Source: JASHVB01 sp035508435 (lineage in GTDB: Bacteria; Pseudomonadota; Alphaproteobacteria; Acetobacterales; Acetobacteraceae). From it: a DNA stretch of 64,000 nucleotides. The position numbers and the translations under genes were made by a program. The DNA is taken from assembly GCA_035508435.1 (NCBI GenBank), contig DATJNA010000127.1:1-64000 (forward strand), given 5' to 3'. Position 1 is the stretch's first letter. Each line of letters starts with the position of its first letter. Below, in pieces: positions 52,550 through 61,654 of this stretch. The notes beneath the pieces are model-generated. The model was given only the letters and a program-made list of their open reading frames with translations, was not told the DNA's origin and searched no databases.

Positions 52550-53071
52550 TCATGTCCCTGCGTTCGCCTCCTGTAGCAGCCGCGGGGTCAGCCAGACCCG
52601 GGTCACCTGCCATTGTGCGTCCTTCATCGTCATGCGCAGCTTCAGCGGTGCCCTCTGGCCGGGAACATTCAGGCTGACGATGAAATCCGTGGGGTTCTCG
52701 AAGAACGCCCAACTCACACGCATGCTCTGGTGCTCGCCCGCGCCGGCAGCGTCATGGTGCGCCAGATCGACGAGCCCTTTCGGCGTCACCTGCTGATCGA
52801 CCGTGTTGGTCGCAATGCCGCGCACGAACGACGCGCCGAACGCCGGCAACCCGCCATGTGCGATGGTCTCGGCCGAGTTGTCGCCGATGGTGTCGCAGAT
52901 GTCTTCCTTGATACCCTCGCGCACCGCACTCCAGTCCACCAGGGTCTGCAAAGCCGCAGCGTCGCCGGTATGGATCGCTCGATCGAGCCGGTACAGCGTG
53001 GCATAGGGATAGGCGATGTATCCCAGACCGGCGGCAAGAATGGCCGCAAGAATGGGCTTCGCGGCGGACAT
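52550..53071 (-). CDS. DUF2939-like exported protein
   Basis: A 173-residue protein with an N-terminal signal-anchor (ILAAILAAGLGYIAYPYATLYRLDRAIHTGDAAALQTLVDW). YATLYRLDRAIHTGDAAALQ is the DUF2939 hallmark. The mature part (VREGIKEDICDTI, DFIVSLNVPGQRAPLKLRM) matches the family. Function is unknown. It stands alone on the minus strand. Confidence 0.8.
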   Translation of the reverse strand: MSAAKPILAAILAAGLGYIAYPYATLYRLDRAIHTGDAAALQTLVDWSAVREGIKEDICDTIGDNSAETIAHGGLPAFGASFVRGIATNTVDQQVTPKGLVDLAHHDAAGAGEHQSMRVSWAFFENPTDFIVSLNVPGQRAPLKLRMTMKDAQWQVTRVWLTPRLLQEANAGT

Positions 53072-53642
53072 CGGCGCGACTCCGTGTTACTGCCTCGTTG
53101 CCGACTGTAACGCGTCGTCAACGCGGCGATTTCCCGAGTCATGCCGCGATATTACGCCACAACTGGTTGATAAACCCCTAAGTCGGCGGATGCGAAACGA
53201 GCATACCCACCGATCGCCGGGCACCTCCAGTGGACTGATTCTGAAGGTTGGACCGTGGTGACCGGGGGTCATCACGAAGCCAGCGAAGCAATCCTGGTCG
53301 GTCTGGTGCGCGTCACTTTAGCGGGATTGCTTCGGCCCCCGGCAAGCTGGCGTGGTCCAGCCGGTGGAAGACCGGCGCGGGTAAGCCGTAGCGGGCGCCC
53401 GGTAGCGAGTGTTGCGTGGCTGTCCGGCGACGGCGGCTGCGAAGCGTACACAGCGATGCAGCGGGGTGAGCGATTGAGCCGCGAAAGCCCGAAAGTCGCA
53501 GAGGCCGCATCAGATCATCGCCGAACCAGGGCGATGGCTGAAGCAGGTGGTCAGCGGCTTCTTCAACTCATCCCTGCCCAGCCCGTTGCCTCGTCCGTCG
53601 AACCGGTCTTAGGTGCGTCGCAACAAGACGGAGGTGAATTCG
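53072..53642. other. intergenic region with a type B palindromic element
   Basis: The element at 53269-53340 (catcacgaagccagcgaagcaatcc ... gggattgcttcggccccc) has complementary arms. The rest has no supportable gene; a ggagg site at its end serves the formamidase gene. Confidence 0.55.
53269..53340. repeat. type B palindromic element
   Basis: gtcatcacgaagccagcgaagcaatcc-type left arm and gggattgcttcggccccc right arm are complementary at the core, with a variable GC-rich loop. Confidence 0.7.
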
Positions 53643-54599
53643 ATGGCGACTCACCGCTTGGCCGCAAGCCCGGAGACTGTGCGCTGGGGCATGTTCGACG
53701 CAGCCTTCCCGCCATTGCTCACTGTCGCCTCCGGCGACACGGTCACCCTGGAATGCGTATCGGGTGCGCCGGAGGTGATGCCGCCCCCGAACTCCGGCTT
53801 CCGCATTCCGGCGGCGTTGGCGGCGATCCATGCCTCCAACCTACCCCGCGCCGGTGGCCATATCATCACCGGCCCGGTTGCGGTGGCCGGCGCCGCGCCG
53901 GGCGACATGCTGGAAGTCCGCATCGACAAAATCGAACTAGGCAACGACTGGGGCTATTGCGGCTTCCGCCCGTTGGCCGGCACGCTCCCCGAGGATTTCC
54001 CCGAGCGCTATCTCAGTCACATCCCGGTCGACCGCACAAGGCGCACCTGCAGCCTGCCCTGGGGCACCGAACTCCCCCTGGCACCATTCTTCGGTGTGAT
54101 GGGCGTCGCTCCGCCGCCACGCTACGGCACGATCTCCACCATCCAGCCGCGCGAGCATGGCGGCAATCTCGACAACAAGGAACTCACCGAAGGCGCCATC
54201 CTGTTCCTGCCGGTCTGGACCGAGGGAGCGAACTTCTCTGCCGGCGACGGCCACGGCGTGCAAGGTGACGGCGAGGTGTGCATCAACGCGCTGGAGATCT
54301 GCCTCACCGGCAGCTTCACGCTGGTGTTGCACAAGGGGGGCGGCGCGCGCGATCCGTTGCTTGTCTACCCGCGGGCGGAGACGCCGACACATTTCATCTC
54401 GATGGGCCTGAACGAGGACCTGGATCTCGCCATGAAACAGGCACTGCGCGAGATGATCCGCTTCATCACCGCCCGCGCCAACCTTTCGCGCCAACAGGCT
54501 TACCAATTTTGCTCACTGGCCGTCGACTTCCATGTGACGCAAACCGTGAATGGAGAAAAGGGCGTACACGGCCTGCTGCGGAAAGGCCTGTTGTTCTGA
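53643..54599 (+). CDS. acetamidase/formamidase family protein
   Basis: A 318-residue FmdA/AmdA-family amidase, which releases ammonia from formamide or acetamide. Features are AASPETVRWGMFDAAFPPLLTVASGDTVTLE, GPVAVAGAAPGDMLEVRIDKIEL, the catalytic/metal region GDGHGVQGDGEVCINALEI and SPNDLD-like SMGLNEDLDLAMKQALREM. A gaggtg site precedes the ATG at 53643. No urea or amide transporter is adjacent. Confidence 0.88.
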   Translation: MATHRLAASPETVRWGMFDAAFPPLLTVASGDTVTLECVSGAPEVMPPPNSGFRIPAALAAIHASNLPRAGGHIITGPVAVAGAAPGDMLEVRIDKIELGNDWGYCGFRPLAGTLPEDFPERYLSHIPVDRTRRTCSLPWGTELPLAPFFGVMGVAPPPRYGTISTIQPREHGGNLDNKELTEGAILFLPVWTEGANFSAGDGHGVQGDGEVCINALEICLTGSFTLVLHKGGGARDPLLVYPRAETPTHFISMGLNEDLDLAMKQALREMIRFITARANLSRQQAYQFCSLAVDFHVTQTVNGEKGVHGLLRKGLLF

Positions 54600-54837
54600 G
54601 GCTCCACCGAGGCGCGGGCCGGGCAGGAACAATCTCCCACTCTTCGGGAGTAGCTCGCGCCGCGGCGGGGCACTCGCGTCGGCCGCACGCTCTTGCCTGC
54701 TTCCGGCGACGTTCCCCTACCCATTGGGGGCACGGTCGAGGTTTTCCACAAGTTTTTGTGCCGTCGCCCGACTCGGGCATTGAGTCGCCGACCAACCCTA
54801 CTCTATCTTGTGGTCAACCCAAAGGGGAGGACCCAAG
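54600..54837. promoter_or_regulatory. gcrA upstream region
   Basis: The stretch contains a GANTC methylation motif (gagtc, 54782-54786) 51 bp before the gcrA ATG, consistent with methylation-linked control known for cell-cycle genes in alphaproteobacteria. A polypurine ribosome-binding site (aaaggggagga) precedes the start. Confidence 0.5.
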
Positions 54838-55398
54838 ATGGAGTGGGCCGACGAAACCATCAGCCGCCTGCGCGAACTCTGGTCGGAGGGTCACTCCACT
54901 GCGGAGATCGGTCGCCGGCTTGGCGTCTCCAAGAATGCAGTGGTGGGCAAGGCTCACCGGCTGGACCTGCCGGCCCGTCCGTCGCCGATTCGCCGCGACG
55001 GAGAACGCCCACCGCCGCGCAGCGGCGCGCCCCGACGCATGGCGGGCCCGACCTTGCCGCCGCTGTCCAGCGCCGCGCTGAGTACCACCCCGCTGTCCGG
55101 TGGCGGAATGACAGCGCCGGCATTTTCGGTTGCCGCAGCGGCGGTCGTTCTGCCACCGCGTGCGCCGGCGGCCATAGCGCCTCGTCCGGCCGCATCCCCG
55201 CCTCGCGTTGCACTCGCCGCTGCCCCGCCGTCGCGCCCCTACGGCAGGGTGATCACCTGCTGTTGGCCAATCGGCGAGCCGGGCACACGCAGCTTTCGCT
55301 TCTGCGACGCAGATTCAGTGCCGGGCAAGCCGTACTGCGAAGAGCATGCCCAGAAGGCCTATGTGAAGCTGAAGGATCGCCGGGAAGACGCGGCCTGA
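54838..55398 (+). CDS. gcrA: GcrA cell cycle regulator
   Basis: A 186-residue alphaproteobacterial GcrA protein, which binds sigma-70 and activates promoters carrying CcrM-methylated GANTC sites. The N-terminal helix-turn-helix is MEWADETISRLRELWSEGHSTAEIGRRLGVSKNAVVGKAHRLDL. A long Pro/Ala-rich linker leads to the C-terminal sigma-interaction domain ITCCWPIGEPGTRSFRFCDADSVPGKPYCEEHAQKAYV. Length and both end domains match the family. It marks the host as an alphaproteobacterium. Confidence 0.95.
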   Translation: MEWADETISRLRELWSEGHSTAEIGRRLGVSKNAVVGKAHRLDLPARPSPIRRDGERPPPRSGAPRRMAGPTLPPLSSAALSTTPLSGGGMTAPAFSVAAAAVVLPPRAPAAIAPRPAASPPRVALAAAPPSRPYGRVITCCWPIGEPGTRSFRFCDADSVPGKPYCEEHAQKAYVKLKDRREDAA

Positions 55399-55404
55399 CG
55401 CGGT

Positions 55405-55455
55405 CCGCCGCCGCCGAAAGAACCGCCGCCGAAAGAACCGCCGCCGAAATATCTA
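55405..55455. repeat. three imperfect 15-bp repeats after gcrA
   Basis: The unit ccgccgccgaaagaa recurs at a 15-bp spacing just past the gcrA stop (the last with variation, ccgccgaaatatc). Confidence 0.85.
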
Positions 55456-55942
55456 CCGCCGGCGAATATGCGGATGGCTCATGGCACCGACTTCCCGGCA
55501 CCAGCCGGCGCCCTCGCCGCGCAAGCGAACGCCAGTCAGTGCCCGGGCAAAGGGGGCGCATTCGGCCCCGACCAGACCGCCGACATAAACGCCGGAACAG
55601 CTCGCGCCGCAGCGGCACCTGCGGTCCGCAAGCGGACAGCCAGCGCAGGCCCGGCAGGAGAAGGGGGGCGAGCCGAATAGACTCTCTCGGCGCATGATGC
55701 ACTCGCGGGATGATCATCATCCGAAACCTTGATCAACCGCAATGAGATATCGCTCCAAGGGATGACCCAGCCCCGCATGCCGGCAACCGGCCTGCCCAAC
55801 CGGTCTGCCCAACCGGCCTGCCCTTGACCACGCGCGCGCCAATCGTGACGATGATGGCTTGATGCGTCCTGCCCGGCCGGCTGTGCGGTACCATACCACG
55901 CGGCGTCGGGCAGGATCGATTGACCGGGACAGGAGGAAACAG
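55456..55942. other. intergenic stretch without clear genes
   Basis: Frames on both strands are open (a Cys-rich minus-strand frame at 55453-55695, and a plus-strand one at 55468-55680) but none has a ribosome-binding site or a recognisable domain. A tandem accggtctgcccaaccgg-like run occurs at 55785-55825. Confidence 0.4.
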
Positions 55943-56539
55943 ATGTCAGCATACGATGCATCCGGCCCGATGACGCCGGTCGGCCTGAACCATTTGGTGA
56001 TCAATGTCCGCAACCTGGAGGAGTCCCATAAGTTCTGGACCGAGATCCTGGGCTTCAAGCAGGTAGGCGAGGTGAGGCCTCGGCCCGGCCGCGCGGTGAC
56101 GCCGAAGATGCGCTTCTACAGCGGGGATCATGGGGGAGGCCGCATGAATCATCATGACATCGCGCTGGTGGAGAATCCCAACCTGCCGGAGCCGTCGAAG
56201 GATTGGAGCATGTACGGCGGCGCCCCCTGTGCCGTGAACCACATCGCGATTGCCTTACCCGACCGCGAGACCTGGCTGCGCCAGCTCGAATACCTGCAGC
56301 GCAACGGGGTGAAGTTCGACCGCCGCGTGGAGCATGGCATGACACACAGCCTCTATATCCACGATCCCAACGGCTATGGCGTCGAGCTGCTGTACGAGCT
56401 GCCGCGCGAAGTCTGGGAAGGCGATATCGACGGCGCGTTGAACTTCTCCATCGCGCTGCCGACCGAGGGGCCGGAGGCGCTGGAGGACCGCGCCGCGGGC
56501 AACCCGGTCTTCGCCGCCAGGCAGCACGAACCGGCCTGA
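55943..56539 (+). CDS. VOC-family (glyoxalase/dioxygenase-like) protein
   Basis: A 198-residue vicinal-oxygen-chelate protein. It starts PVGLNHLVINVRNLEESHKFWTEILGFKQVGEV, has a mid HHDIALVENPNLP, and a second half with VNHIAIALPDRETWLRQLEYLQ and MTHSLYIHDPNGYGVELLYELP; the metal residues His, His, Glu are visible. Members open rings or isomerise CoA esters. An aggagg site precedes the ATG. A RidA-family gene follows after 16 bp, forming a likely operon. Confidence 0.88.
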   Translation: MSAYDASGPMTPVGLNHLVINVRNLEESHKFWTEILGFKQVGEVRPRPGRAVTPKMRFYSGDHGGGRMNHHDIALVENPNLPEPSKDWSMYGGAPCAVNHIAIALPDRETWLRQLEYLQRNGVKFDRRVEHGMTHSLYIHDPNGYGVELLYELPREVWEGDIDGALNFSIALPTEGPEALEDRAAGNPVFAARQHEPA

Positions 56540-56554
56540 AAGGGAGGCACCGTC

Positions 56555-56944
56555 ATGGCAAAACGCCAGAGCATCAATTTCCCAGGGTTCAGCCATCAGA
56601 ACCCGATTCCGAACGCGAGCCGCATCGGCAACATCGTGATGTCGAGCGTGATTGGCCCGTCCAATCCCGGCACCCGCGACATCCCGCCAACCCTGGAGGC
56701 GCAGGTCGCCAACCTGTTCATCCACCTGCGGGAGGCGATCGGGGCCGCGGGCGGCACGCCGGACGATATCCTGAAGATCGACTTCTGGGCGAAGGACCAG
56801 GCGGCCGGCCGCGCGGCGTTGAACGCCGAGTGGGAGAAAATGTTCCCCGATCCGAACGCGCGCCCGGCACGGCACACCCAATCGCTGCCCTCCGACAGCC
56901 GTGCCCTGATCCAATGCGCGTTTACCGCAGTGCTTGGGGATTAG
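56555..56944 (+). CDS. RidA family protein
   Basis: A 129-residue RidA/YjgF-like protein, which hydrolyses reactive enamines or imines. The fold markers are IPNASRIGNIVMSSVIGPSNPGTR, LEAQVANLFIHLREAIGAAGGTPDDILKIDFWAKD and PARHTQSLPSDSRALIQCAFTAVLGD; the catalytic arginine of most RidA enzymes is represented in the AR/HTQ region but is not certain. It lies between the VOC gene and an Ldh-type oxidoreductase. The last bases form half of a 40-bp direct repeat. Confidence 0.88.
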   Translation: MAKRQSINFPGFSHQNPIPNASRIGNIVMSSVIGPSNPGTRDIPPTLEAQVANLFIHLREAIGAAGGTPDDILKIDFWAKDQAAGRAALNAEWEKMFPDPNARPARHTQSLPSDSRALIQCAFTAVLGD

Positions 56945-57040
56945 TCTCGATGCCCCTCCCGCGCCGGGCGGACCCGGCACCGTGATCCGGATCGGCGCAG
57001 GTGCTTGGGGATTAGTCTCGATGCCCCTCCCGCGCCGGGC
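56930..57040. repeat. 40-bp direct repeat around the ridA stop, with a hairpin over the next gene's ribosome-binding site
   Basis: 56930-56969 and 57001-57040 are identical (beginning gtgcttggggattagtctcg). The second copy continues into cacgggagggg. That segment pairs with the copy's cccctcccg to form a 9-bp stem (57024-57032/57042-57050) enclosing the Shine-Dalgarno ggagg of the next gene at 57064. Confidence 0.85.
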
Positions 57041-57063
57041 ACGGGAGGGGTAAACTGCCGGTC

Positions 57064-58137
57064 ATGCCGAACTTTACGCCGCAGGCGCTCTACGCCGTTA
57101 CGCACCTGGTTGCGTCCCGCATGGGCAGCGACGCGACAGAAGCCTCCGAAGTCGCCGACCATCTGGTCCGTGCCAACCTGTCCGGCCATGACAGCCATGG
57201 CGTTGGCATGCTGCCGGCCTACGTACGGCTGCTGCACGACGGCCTGCTGGTGCCGAACCAGACGGCTGAGACCGTGCTGGACAGCGGCGCATTGCTGGTG
57301 ATCGACGCACGGCGCGGCTACGGCCAGCGCATGGCCGCCGACGCCGTGCGCCGCGCCGTCGCCCGCGCCAAGGAGATCGGTGCCTGCGTGCTGGCACTGC
57401 GCAACAGCGCGCATGTCGGCCGCATCGGCACCTACGGCGAGCTTGCCGCGCGCGCCGGGTGCGTGTTCACCGCCTTCGTCAACGTCGCCGACGGCCGCGA
57501 CATCGCCGCCCCCTACGCCTGCGCCGAGCCTCGGCTGGGCACCAATCCGTTCTGCACCGCGATCCCCGGCGAGGATGGTCCCTCGCTCTTGCTCGACATG
57601 GCTACGACGACGATCGCCGCCGGTAAGGCGCGCGTCGCGTTCAACAAGGGCGTGCCGGTGCCGGAAGCCGCGCTGATCGACGATGCCGGCGAGCCGACCA
57701 CCGATCCCACCGGCTTCATCCGGGACCGTACGGGCTCGCTGCTGACGTTCGGCCGACACAAGGGATCGGGCCTCGCCGTGCTGTGCGAGGTTATGGCAGC
57801 CGCCGTGGGCGGCGGCCAGCGCGCTGACGAGCAATCGAAGGGCGGCATTTTGAACTCGATGCTGGCGACAGTGATCGACCTGTCGAAGCTGGGCGATCCC
57901 GCGGCGATCAGCCGGGCCGTAGAGTCGACCAAGGCACACATCCGCGCCAGCCGCACCGCGCCAGGGTTCGACGAGGTCCTGCTGCCGGGCGAGCCGGAGC
58001 GGCGCTCGGCAGAGCAACGCCAGCGCGACGGCATTGCGGTGGACGACACGACTTGGCGTGATGTTTGTGCCGCCGCAGCGACGCTGGGCATCACCGAGGC
58101 GGAGATCGCGCAAGCGGTGGGCGCGAACCGCGCTTAG
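57064..58137 (+). CDS. Ldh-family (malate/ureidoglycolate/sulfolactate-type) dehydrogenase
   Basis: A 357-residue type-2 malate/L-sulfolactate dehydrogenase-family enzyme (Ldh_2). Signatures are VRANLSGHDSHGVGMLPAYVRLL, AVARAKEIGACVLALRNSAHVGRIGTYGE and RLGTNPFCTAIPG; the C-terminus contains GRHKGSGLAVLCEVMAAAVGG with the conserved lysine. It oxidises a 2-hydroxy acid with NAD(P). The ribosome-binding site can be hidden in a hairpin. It follows the VOC and RidA genes and ends 14 bp before a fragment of an LLM oxidoreductase. Confidence 0.88.
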   Translation: MPNFTPQALYAVTHLVASRMGSDATEASEVADHLVRANLSGHDSHGVGMLPAYVRLLHDGLLVPNQTAETVLDSGALLVIDARRGYGQRMAADAVRRAVARAKEIGACVLALRNSAHVGRIGTYGELAARAGCVFTAFVNVADGRDIAAPYACAEPRLGTNPFCTAIPGEDGPSLLLDMATTTIAAGKARVAFNKGVPVPEAALIDDAGEPTTDPTGFIRDRTGSLLTFGRHKGSGLAVLCEVMAAAVGGGQRADEQSKGGILNSMLATVIDLSKLGDPAAISRAVESTKAHIRASRTAPGFDEVLLPGEPERRSAEQRQRDGIAVDDTTWRDVCAAAATLGITEAEIAQAVGANRA

Positions 58138-58171
58138 GGCGAAAGCGGGCCACAGCCGTCAGAACGCGGTC

Positions 58172-58438
58172 TCGGCAGTAGCGGGCGTCCTGGAACCGAA
58201 GCCGGTGCAGAAGCCACGTCCGCCGGTGATGATCGCGGGCGGCGGCGAGCAAATGACCTTGCGCGCGGTCGCCCAACTTGCCGATGCCTGCCATGTCGGC
58301 GGCACGGTGTCCCAGGTGACCGATCTGATCGGACAGTACCGCGATGCCGGTGTCCAACTGCTGATCAACAGCGACTACAGGAACGATATGGAGACCCTGG
58401 AGCTTTTCGCCTTGGAGATCATGCCACACTTTGCATGA
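58172..58438 (+). pseudogene. truncated LLM-class oxidoreductase C-terminal fragment
   Basis: Translated, this encodes VLEPKPVQKPRPPVMIAGGGEQMTLRAVAQLADACHVGG joined to VTDLIGQYRDAGVQLLINSDYRNDMETLELFALEIMP. In full LLM proteins of the F420/FMN type these segments are separated by around 40 residues. The N-terminal two thirds are missing. It lies directly after the Ldh gene and before the convergent aldehyde dehydrogenase gene, and is probably a degraded gene. Confidence 0.75.
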
Positions 58439-58547
58439 GAACGAGGACCAGGGCGCAATTGCCACGCGGTTCGTCCCGGCGTCGATGGCGGCGGACTTCC
58501 CGCCGCCACCGTGCCGCGGGGCGCAACGCTCTGCAGCCTGACGCCGA

Positions 58548-60044
58548 TCACAACGCCGCGGTGACCGCCTTCACTTCGGTGTAGTTGTGGAACACTTCCT
58601 CGCCCATCTCGCGACCCCAGCCGGACCGCTTGTAGCCGCCGAACGGCAAGGATGCGTCGAACACGTTGTGACAGTTGATCCAGACGGTGCCGGAACGGAT
58701 GCGGCCGGCCAGCTTATGCGCCGTGCCGCCGTTGCGCGTCCACACGCTGGCAGCCAGGCCATAGATCGTGTCGTTCGCCTGCTTTGCGATGGCATCCAGG
58801 TCGTCGTCGCCGAACGGCTGCGTGCAGACCACCGGCCCGAAGATCTCCTCGCGCACCACCTTCATCTCCGGGGTGGTATTCTCAAGCAGTGTCGGCGCAA
58901 CGAAATAGCCCAGGTTGCCGACGCGGCTGCCGCCCACTGCGACCCGCGCGCCGGACTGGCGGCCATCCTCGATATAGCTGGTCACCCGGTCGAATTGTTC
59001 GTCGGACACCAGCGGCCCCATTTCGGTGGTCGGATCCAGTCCAGGTCCCACCTTGATCTTGCCCGCGATGTCGGCGACACCCGCCACCACCTTGTCGTAG
59101 ACCGACCGGTGCGCGAACAAGCGTGAGCCGGCGCAGCAGCACTGGCCGTGATTGAAGAAGATCGCGTTCGCCGCACCGGCAATCGCCAGATCGAGATCGG
59201 CGTCCGGCAGGATAATCGCCGGCGATTTTCCCCCGAGTTCCAGCGACACTTTCTTGAGGTTCCCCGCCGCCGCCTGCACGATCAGCCTGCCCACTTCGGT
59301 GGACCCGGTGAACGCTACCTTGTCCACGTCAGGATGCGCGGCCAGCGCCGCACCGGCCGTCTCGCCGAAGCCGGTCAGGACGTTCACCACGCCTGGGGGG
59401 ACGTCCGCTTCCTGGATGATCTCCGCCAGCCTCAGGGCGGTCAGCGGCGTTTGCTCGGCGGCCTTCAGCACGATGGTGCAGCCCGCCGCCAGCGCGGGCG
59501 CGATCTTCCAGGCCGCCATCAGCAGCGGGAAATTCCAAGGGATGATCTGGCCTACCACGCCCACAGGCTCTCGCACCGTGTAGGACAGGTACTCGCCCGG
59601 CAGCGACAGCGGCAGCGTCGAGCCGGTGATCTTCGTTGCCCAGCCGCCCATGTAGCGGAACATGTCCACCGCCAGCGGCAGATCAGCCACGCGTGCCACC
59701 GCGTACGGTTTGCCATTATCCACGGATTCGAGTTCGGCCAGTTCCTCCAGATCGCGCTCAATCAACTCCGCGATGCGCCACAGAATACGGCCACGCTCGG
59801 ACGGTGAGACCTTTCCCCAGCGCCGCTCGTCGAATGCGCGCCGCGCCGCCGCCGCCGCCAGATCGACATCCGCCTTGTCGCCTTGCGGCACGTTGGCGAT
59901 CACGCCGCCGGTCGCCGGGTGGTAGACCGCGAAGGTCTTGCCGGAAGCAGCACCAACCAGCTTGCCGTCGATCAGCATGCGGGGCGTGCGTCCCAGGAAG
60001 CCGCCCGCATGCCGCAGCCGTGGATCGAGTGCGATCGTGTCCAT
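58548..60044 (-). CDS. NAD(P)-dependent aldehyde dehydrogenase, betaine/phenylacetaldehyde-like
   Basis: A 498-residue aldehyde dehydrogenase. IIPWNFPLLMAAWKIAPALAAG, the glutamate region VSLELGGKSPAIIL and catalytic cysteine in NHGQCCCAGSRLFAHRSVYD are as expected; FNHGQCCCAGSR is the class-1/2 type. The N-terminal MDTIALDPRLRHAGGFLGRTPRMLIDGKLVGAASGKTFAVYHPATG is typical. ATG at 60044 chosen; the longer frame is not family-like. It is divergent to a second aldehyde dehydrogenase, sharing a 148-bp regulatory region. Confidence 0.92.
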   Translation of the reverse strand: MDTIALDPRLRHAGGFLGRTPRMLIDGKLVGAASGKTFAVYHPATGGVIANVPQGDKADVDLAAAAARRAFDERRWGKVSPSERGRILWRIAELIERDLEELAELESVDNGKPYAVARVADLPLAVDMFRYMGGWATKITGSTLPLSLPGEYLSYTVREPVGVVGQIIPWNFPLLMAAWKIAPALAAGCTIVLKAAEQTPLTALRLAEIIQEADVPPGVVNVLTGFGETAGAALAAHPDVDKVAFTGSTEVGRLIVQAAAGNLKKVSLELGGKSPAIILPDADLDLAIAGAANAIFFNHGQCCCAGSRLFAHRSVYDKVVAGVADIAGKIKVGPGLDPTTEMGPLVSDEQFDRVTSYIEDGRQSGARVAVGGSRVGNLGYFVAPTLLENTTPEMKVVREEIFGPVVCTQPFGDDDLDAIAKQANDTIYGLAASVWTRNGGTAHKLAGRIRSGTVWINCHNVFDASLPFGGYKRSGWGREMGEEVFHNYTEVKAVTAAL

Positions 60045-60192
60045 GTCCGTTCCTTCTGTCCGGGTGACCCCTGGCCCTTGGCAACCGCCTTGTTGTGGGC
60101 CAGTATCGCTATATCCAACTACATACGGCGACGGGAGGCGAGTCCCCAACCCCCACCGCCATCCCGGCCAAAGCCCTGGAGAGGACCACCTC

Positions 60193-61626
60193 ATGTATCG
60201 CGACGTTCCCCTGTTCATCGACGGCGCCTGGACGGCGGCCACCGGCAACCGCTCTCTGCCCGTCGTCAGCCCTGCCACGGGCGACACCATCGGTGCGGTC
60301 GCACATGCCAGCCGCGCCGACCTGGATCGTGCGCTGGAAGCCGCCGACAAGGGATTCCGCGCGTGGCGTCACGTATCCGCGTTCGACCGTTCGAAGGTGA
60401 TGCGCAAGGCGGCCAACATCCTCCGCGACCGCGTCGACGCCATCGCGCCATTGCTCACCATGGAGCAGGGGAAGCCGCTGGCGGAAGCGAAGGGCGAAGT
60501 GATGGCAGGCGCGGACGTGATCGACTGGTTCGCCGAGGAAGCCCGCCGCACCTACGGCCGCGTTATTCCTGCCCGGAGCGAAGGCGTCTACCAGCTCGTG
60601 GTGAAGGAGCCGGTCGGGCCGGTCGCAGCCTTCACCCCCTGGAACTTCCCCATCAACCAGGTCGTGCGCAAGCTGTCCTGCGCGCTGGCCGCCGGATGCT
60701 CCATCATCGTCAAGGCGCCCGAGGAAACTCCGGCTTCGCCCGCCGAGCTGATCCGCTGCTTCGCCGATGCCGGAGTCCCGGCCGGCGTGGTGAACCTGGT
60801 CTACGGAGTCCCGGCGGAAATTTCCGAATACCTGATCCCGCATCCGATCATCCGCAAGATGTCGTTCACCGGTTCCACCGCGGTGGGCAAGCAGCTCGCG
60901 GCCATTGCCGGTGCCCATATGAAGCGCGTCACGATGGAACTCGGCGGCCACGCCCCGGCGATCGTGTTCGACGATGCCGACATCGATACCGCCAGCAAGC
61001 TGCTGGCCACGGCGAAATATCGCAATGCCGGCCAGGTCTGCGTGTCGCCTACGCGGGTGCTGGTGCAGCAACGAGTCTATGATCAGTTCGTCAGCGGCTT
61101 TGTGCAGCACAGCCAGGCGATGAAGGTCGGCGACGGTCTGGAAGCGGGCACCCAGATGGGACCGATGGCCAACCCACGCCGCATCGCCGCCATGGAGACG
61201 TTCATCGCCGACGCTGCCCAGCACGGTGCCACGGTGCAGACGGGCGGCCACCGCATCGGCAACAAGGGCAATTTCTTCGAACCGACGGTGATCACCGATG
61301 TGCCGAAAGACGCGCGCATCATGAACGAGGAACCGTTCGGCCCGGTCGCGGTGATCTCACCGTTCAGCTCATTCGACGAGGTGGTCGCCGAAGCCAACCG
61401 CCTGCCGTACGGCCTGGCATCCTACGCCTATACGCGTTCGGCCAAGACCGCGAACGCCATCGCCGCCGCGGTGGAAAGCGGCATGATCTCGATCAACCAC
61501 CACGGCCTGGCACTGCCGGAAGTACCGTTCGGTGGGGTGAAGGATTCGGGCTACGGCTCGGAAGGTGGTTTGGAGGCGATCGAGAACTACCTCGTCACCA
61601 AGTTCGTCACCCAGGCCGGACTGTAG
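60193..61626 (+). CDS. succinate-semialdehyde dehydrogenase family protein
   Basis: A 477-residue aldehyde dehydrogenase of the GabD-like group. AAFTPWNFPINQVVRKLSCALAAGCSIIVKAPEETPASPAEL, VTMELGGHAPAIVFDDADIDTAS and the cysteine motif YRNAGQVCVSPTRVLVQ are clear, with HGLALPEVPFGGVKDSGYGSEGG at the C-terminus. It likely oxidises a semialdehyde with NAD. Divergent from the dehydrogenase at 58548. The DUF2325 gene follows 28 bp after its stop. Confidence 0.92.
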   Translation: MYRDVPLFIDGAWTAATGNRSLPVVSPATGDTIGAVAHASRADLDRALEAADKGFRAWRHVSAFDRSKVMRKAANILRDRVDAIAPLLTMEQGKPLAEAKGEVMAGADVIDWFAEEARRTYGRVIPARSEGVYQLVVKEPVGPVAAFTPWNFPINQVVRKLSCALAAGCSIIVKAPEETPASPAELIRCFADAGVPAGVVNLVYGVPAEISEYLIPHPIIRKMSFTGSTAVGKQLAAIAGAHMKRVTMELGGHAPAIVFDDADIDTASKLLATAKYRNAGQVCVSPTRVLVQQRVYDQFVSGFVQHSQAMKVGDGLEAGTQMGPMANPRRIAAMETFIADAAQHGATVQTGGHRIGNKGNFFEPTVITDVPKDARIMNEEPFGPVAVISPFSSFDEVVAEANRLPYGLASYAYTRSAKTANAIAAAVESGMISINHHGLALPEVPFGGVKDSGYGSEGGLEAIENYLVTKFVTQAGL

Positions 61627-61654
61627 CCGCCGTGGCCAGGGGAGACGGGCAATC

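Noticed and set aside
55453..55695. Cys-rich minus-strand ORF downstream of gcrA
   Set aside because: No ribosome-binding site, no family, and adjacent plus-strand frames are equally open.
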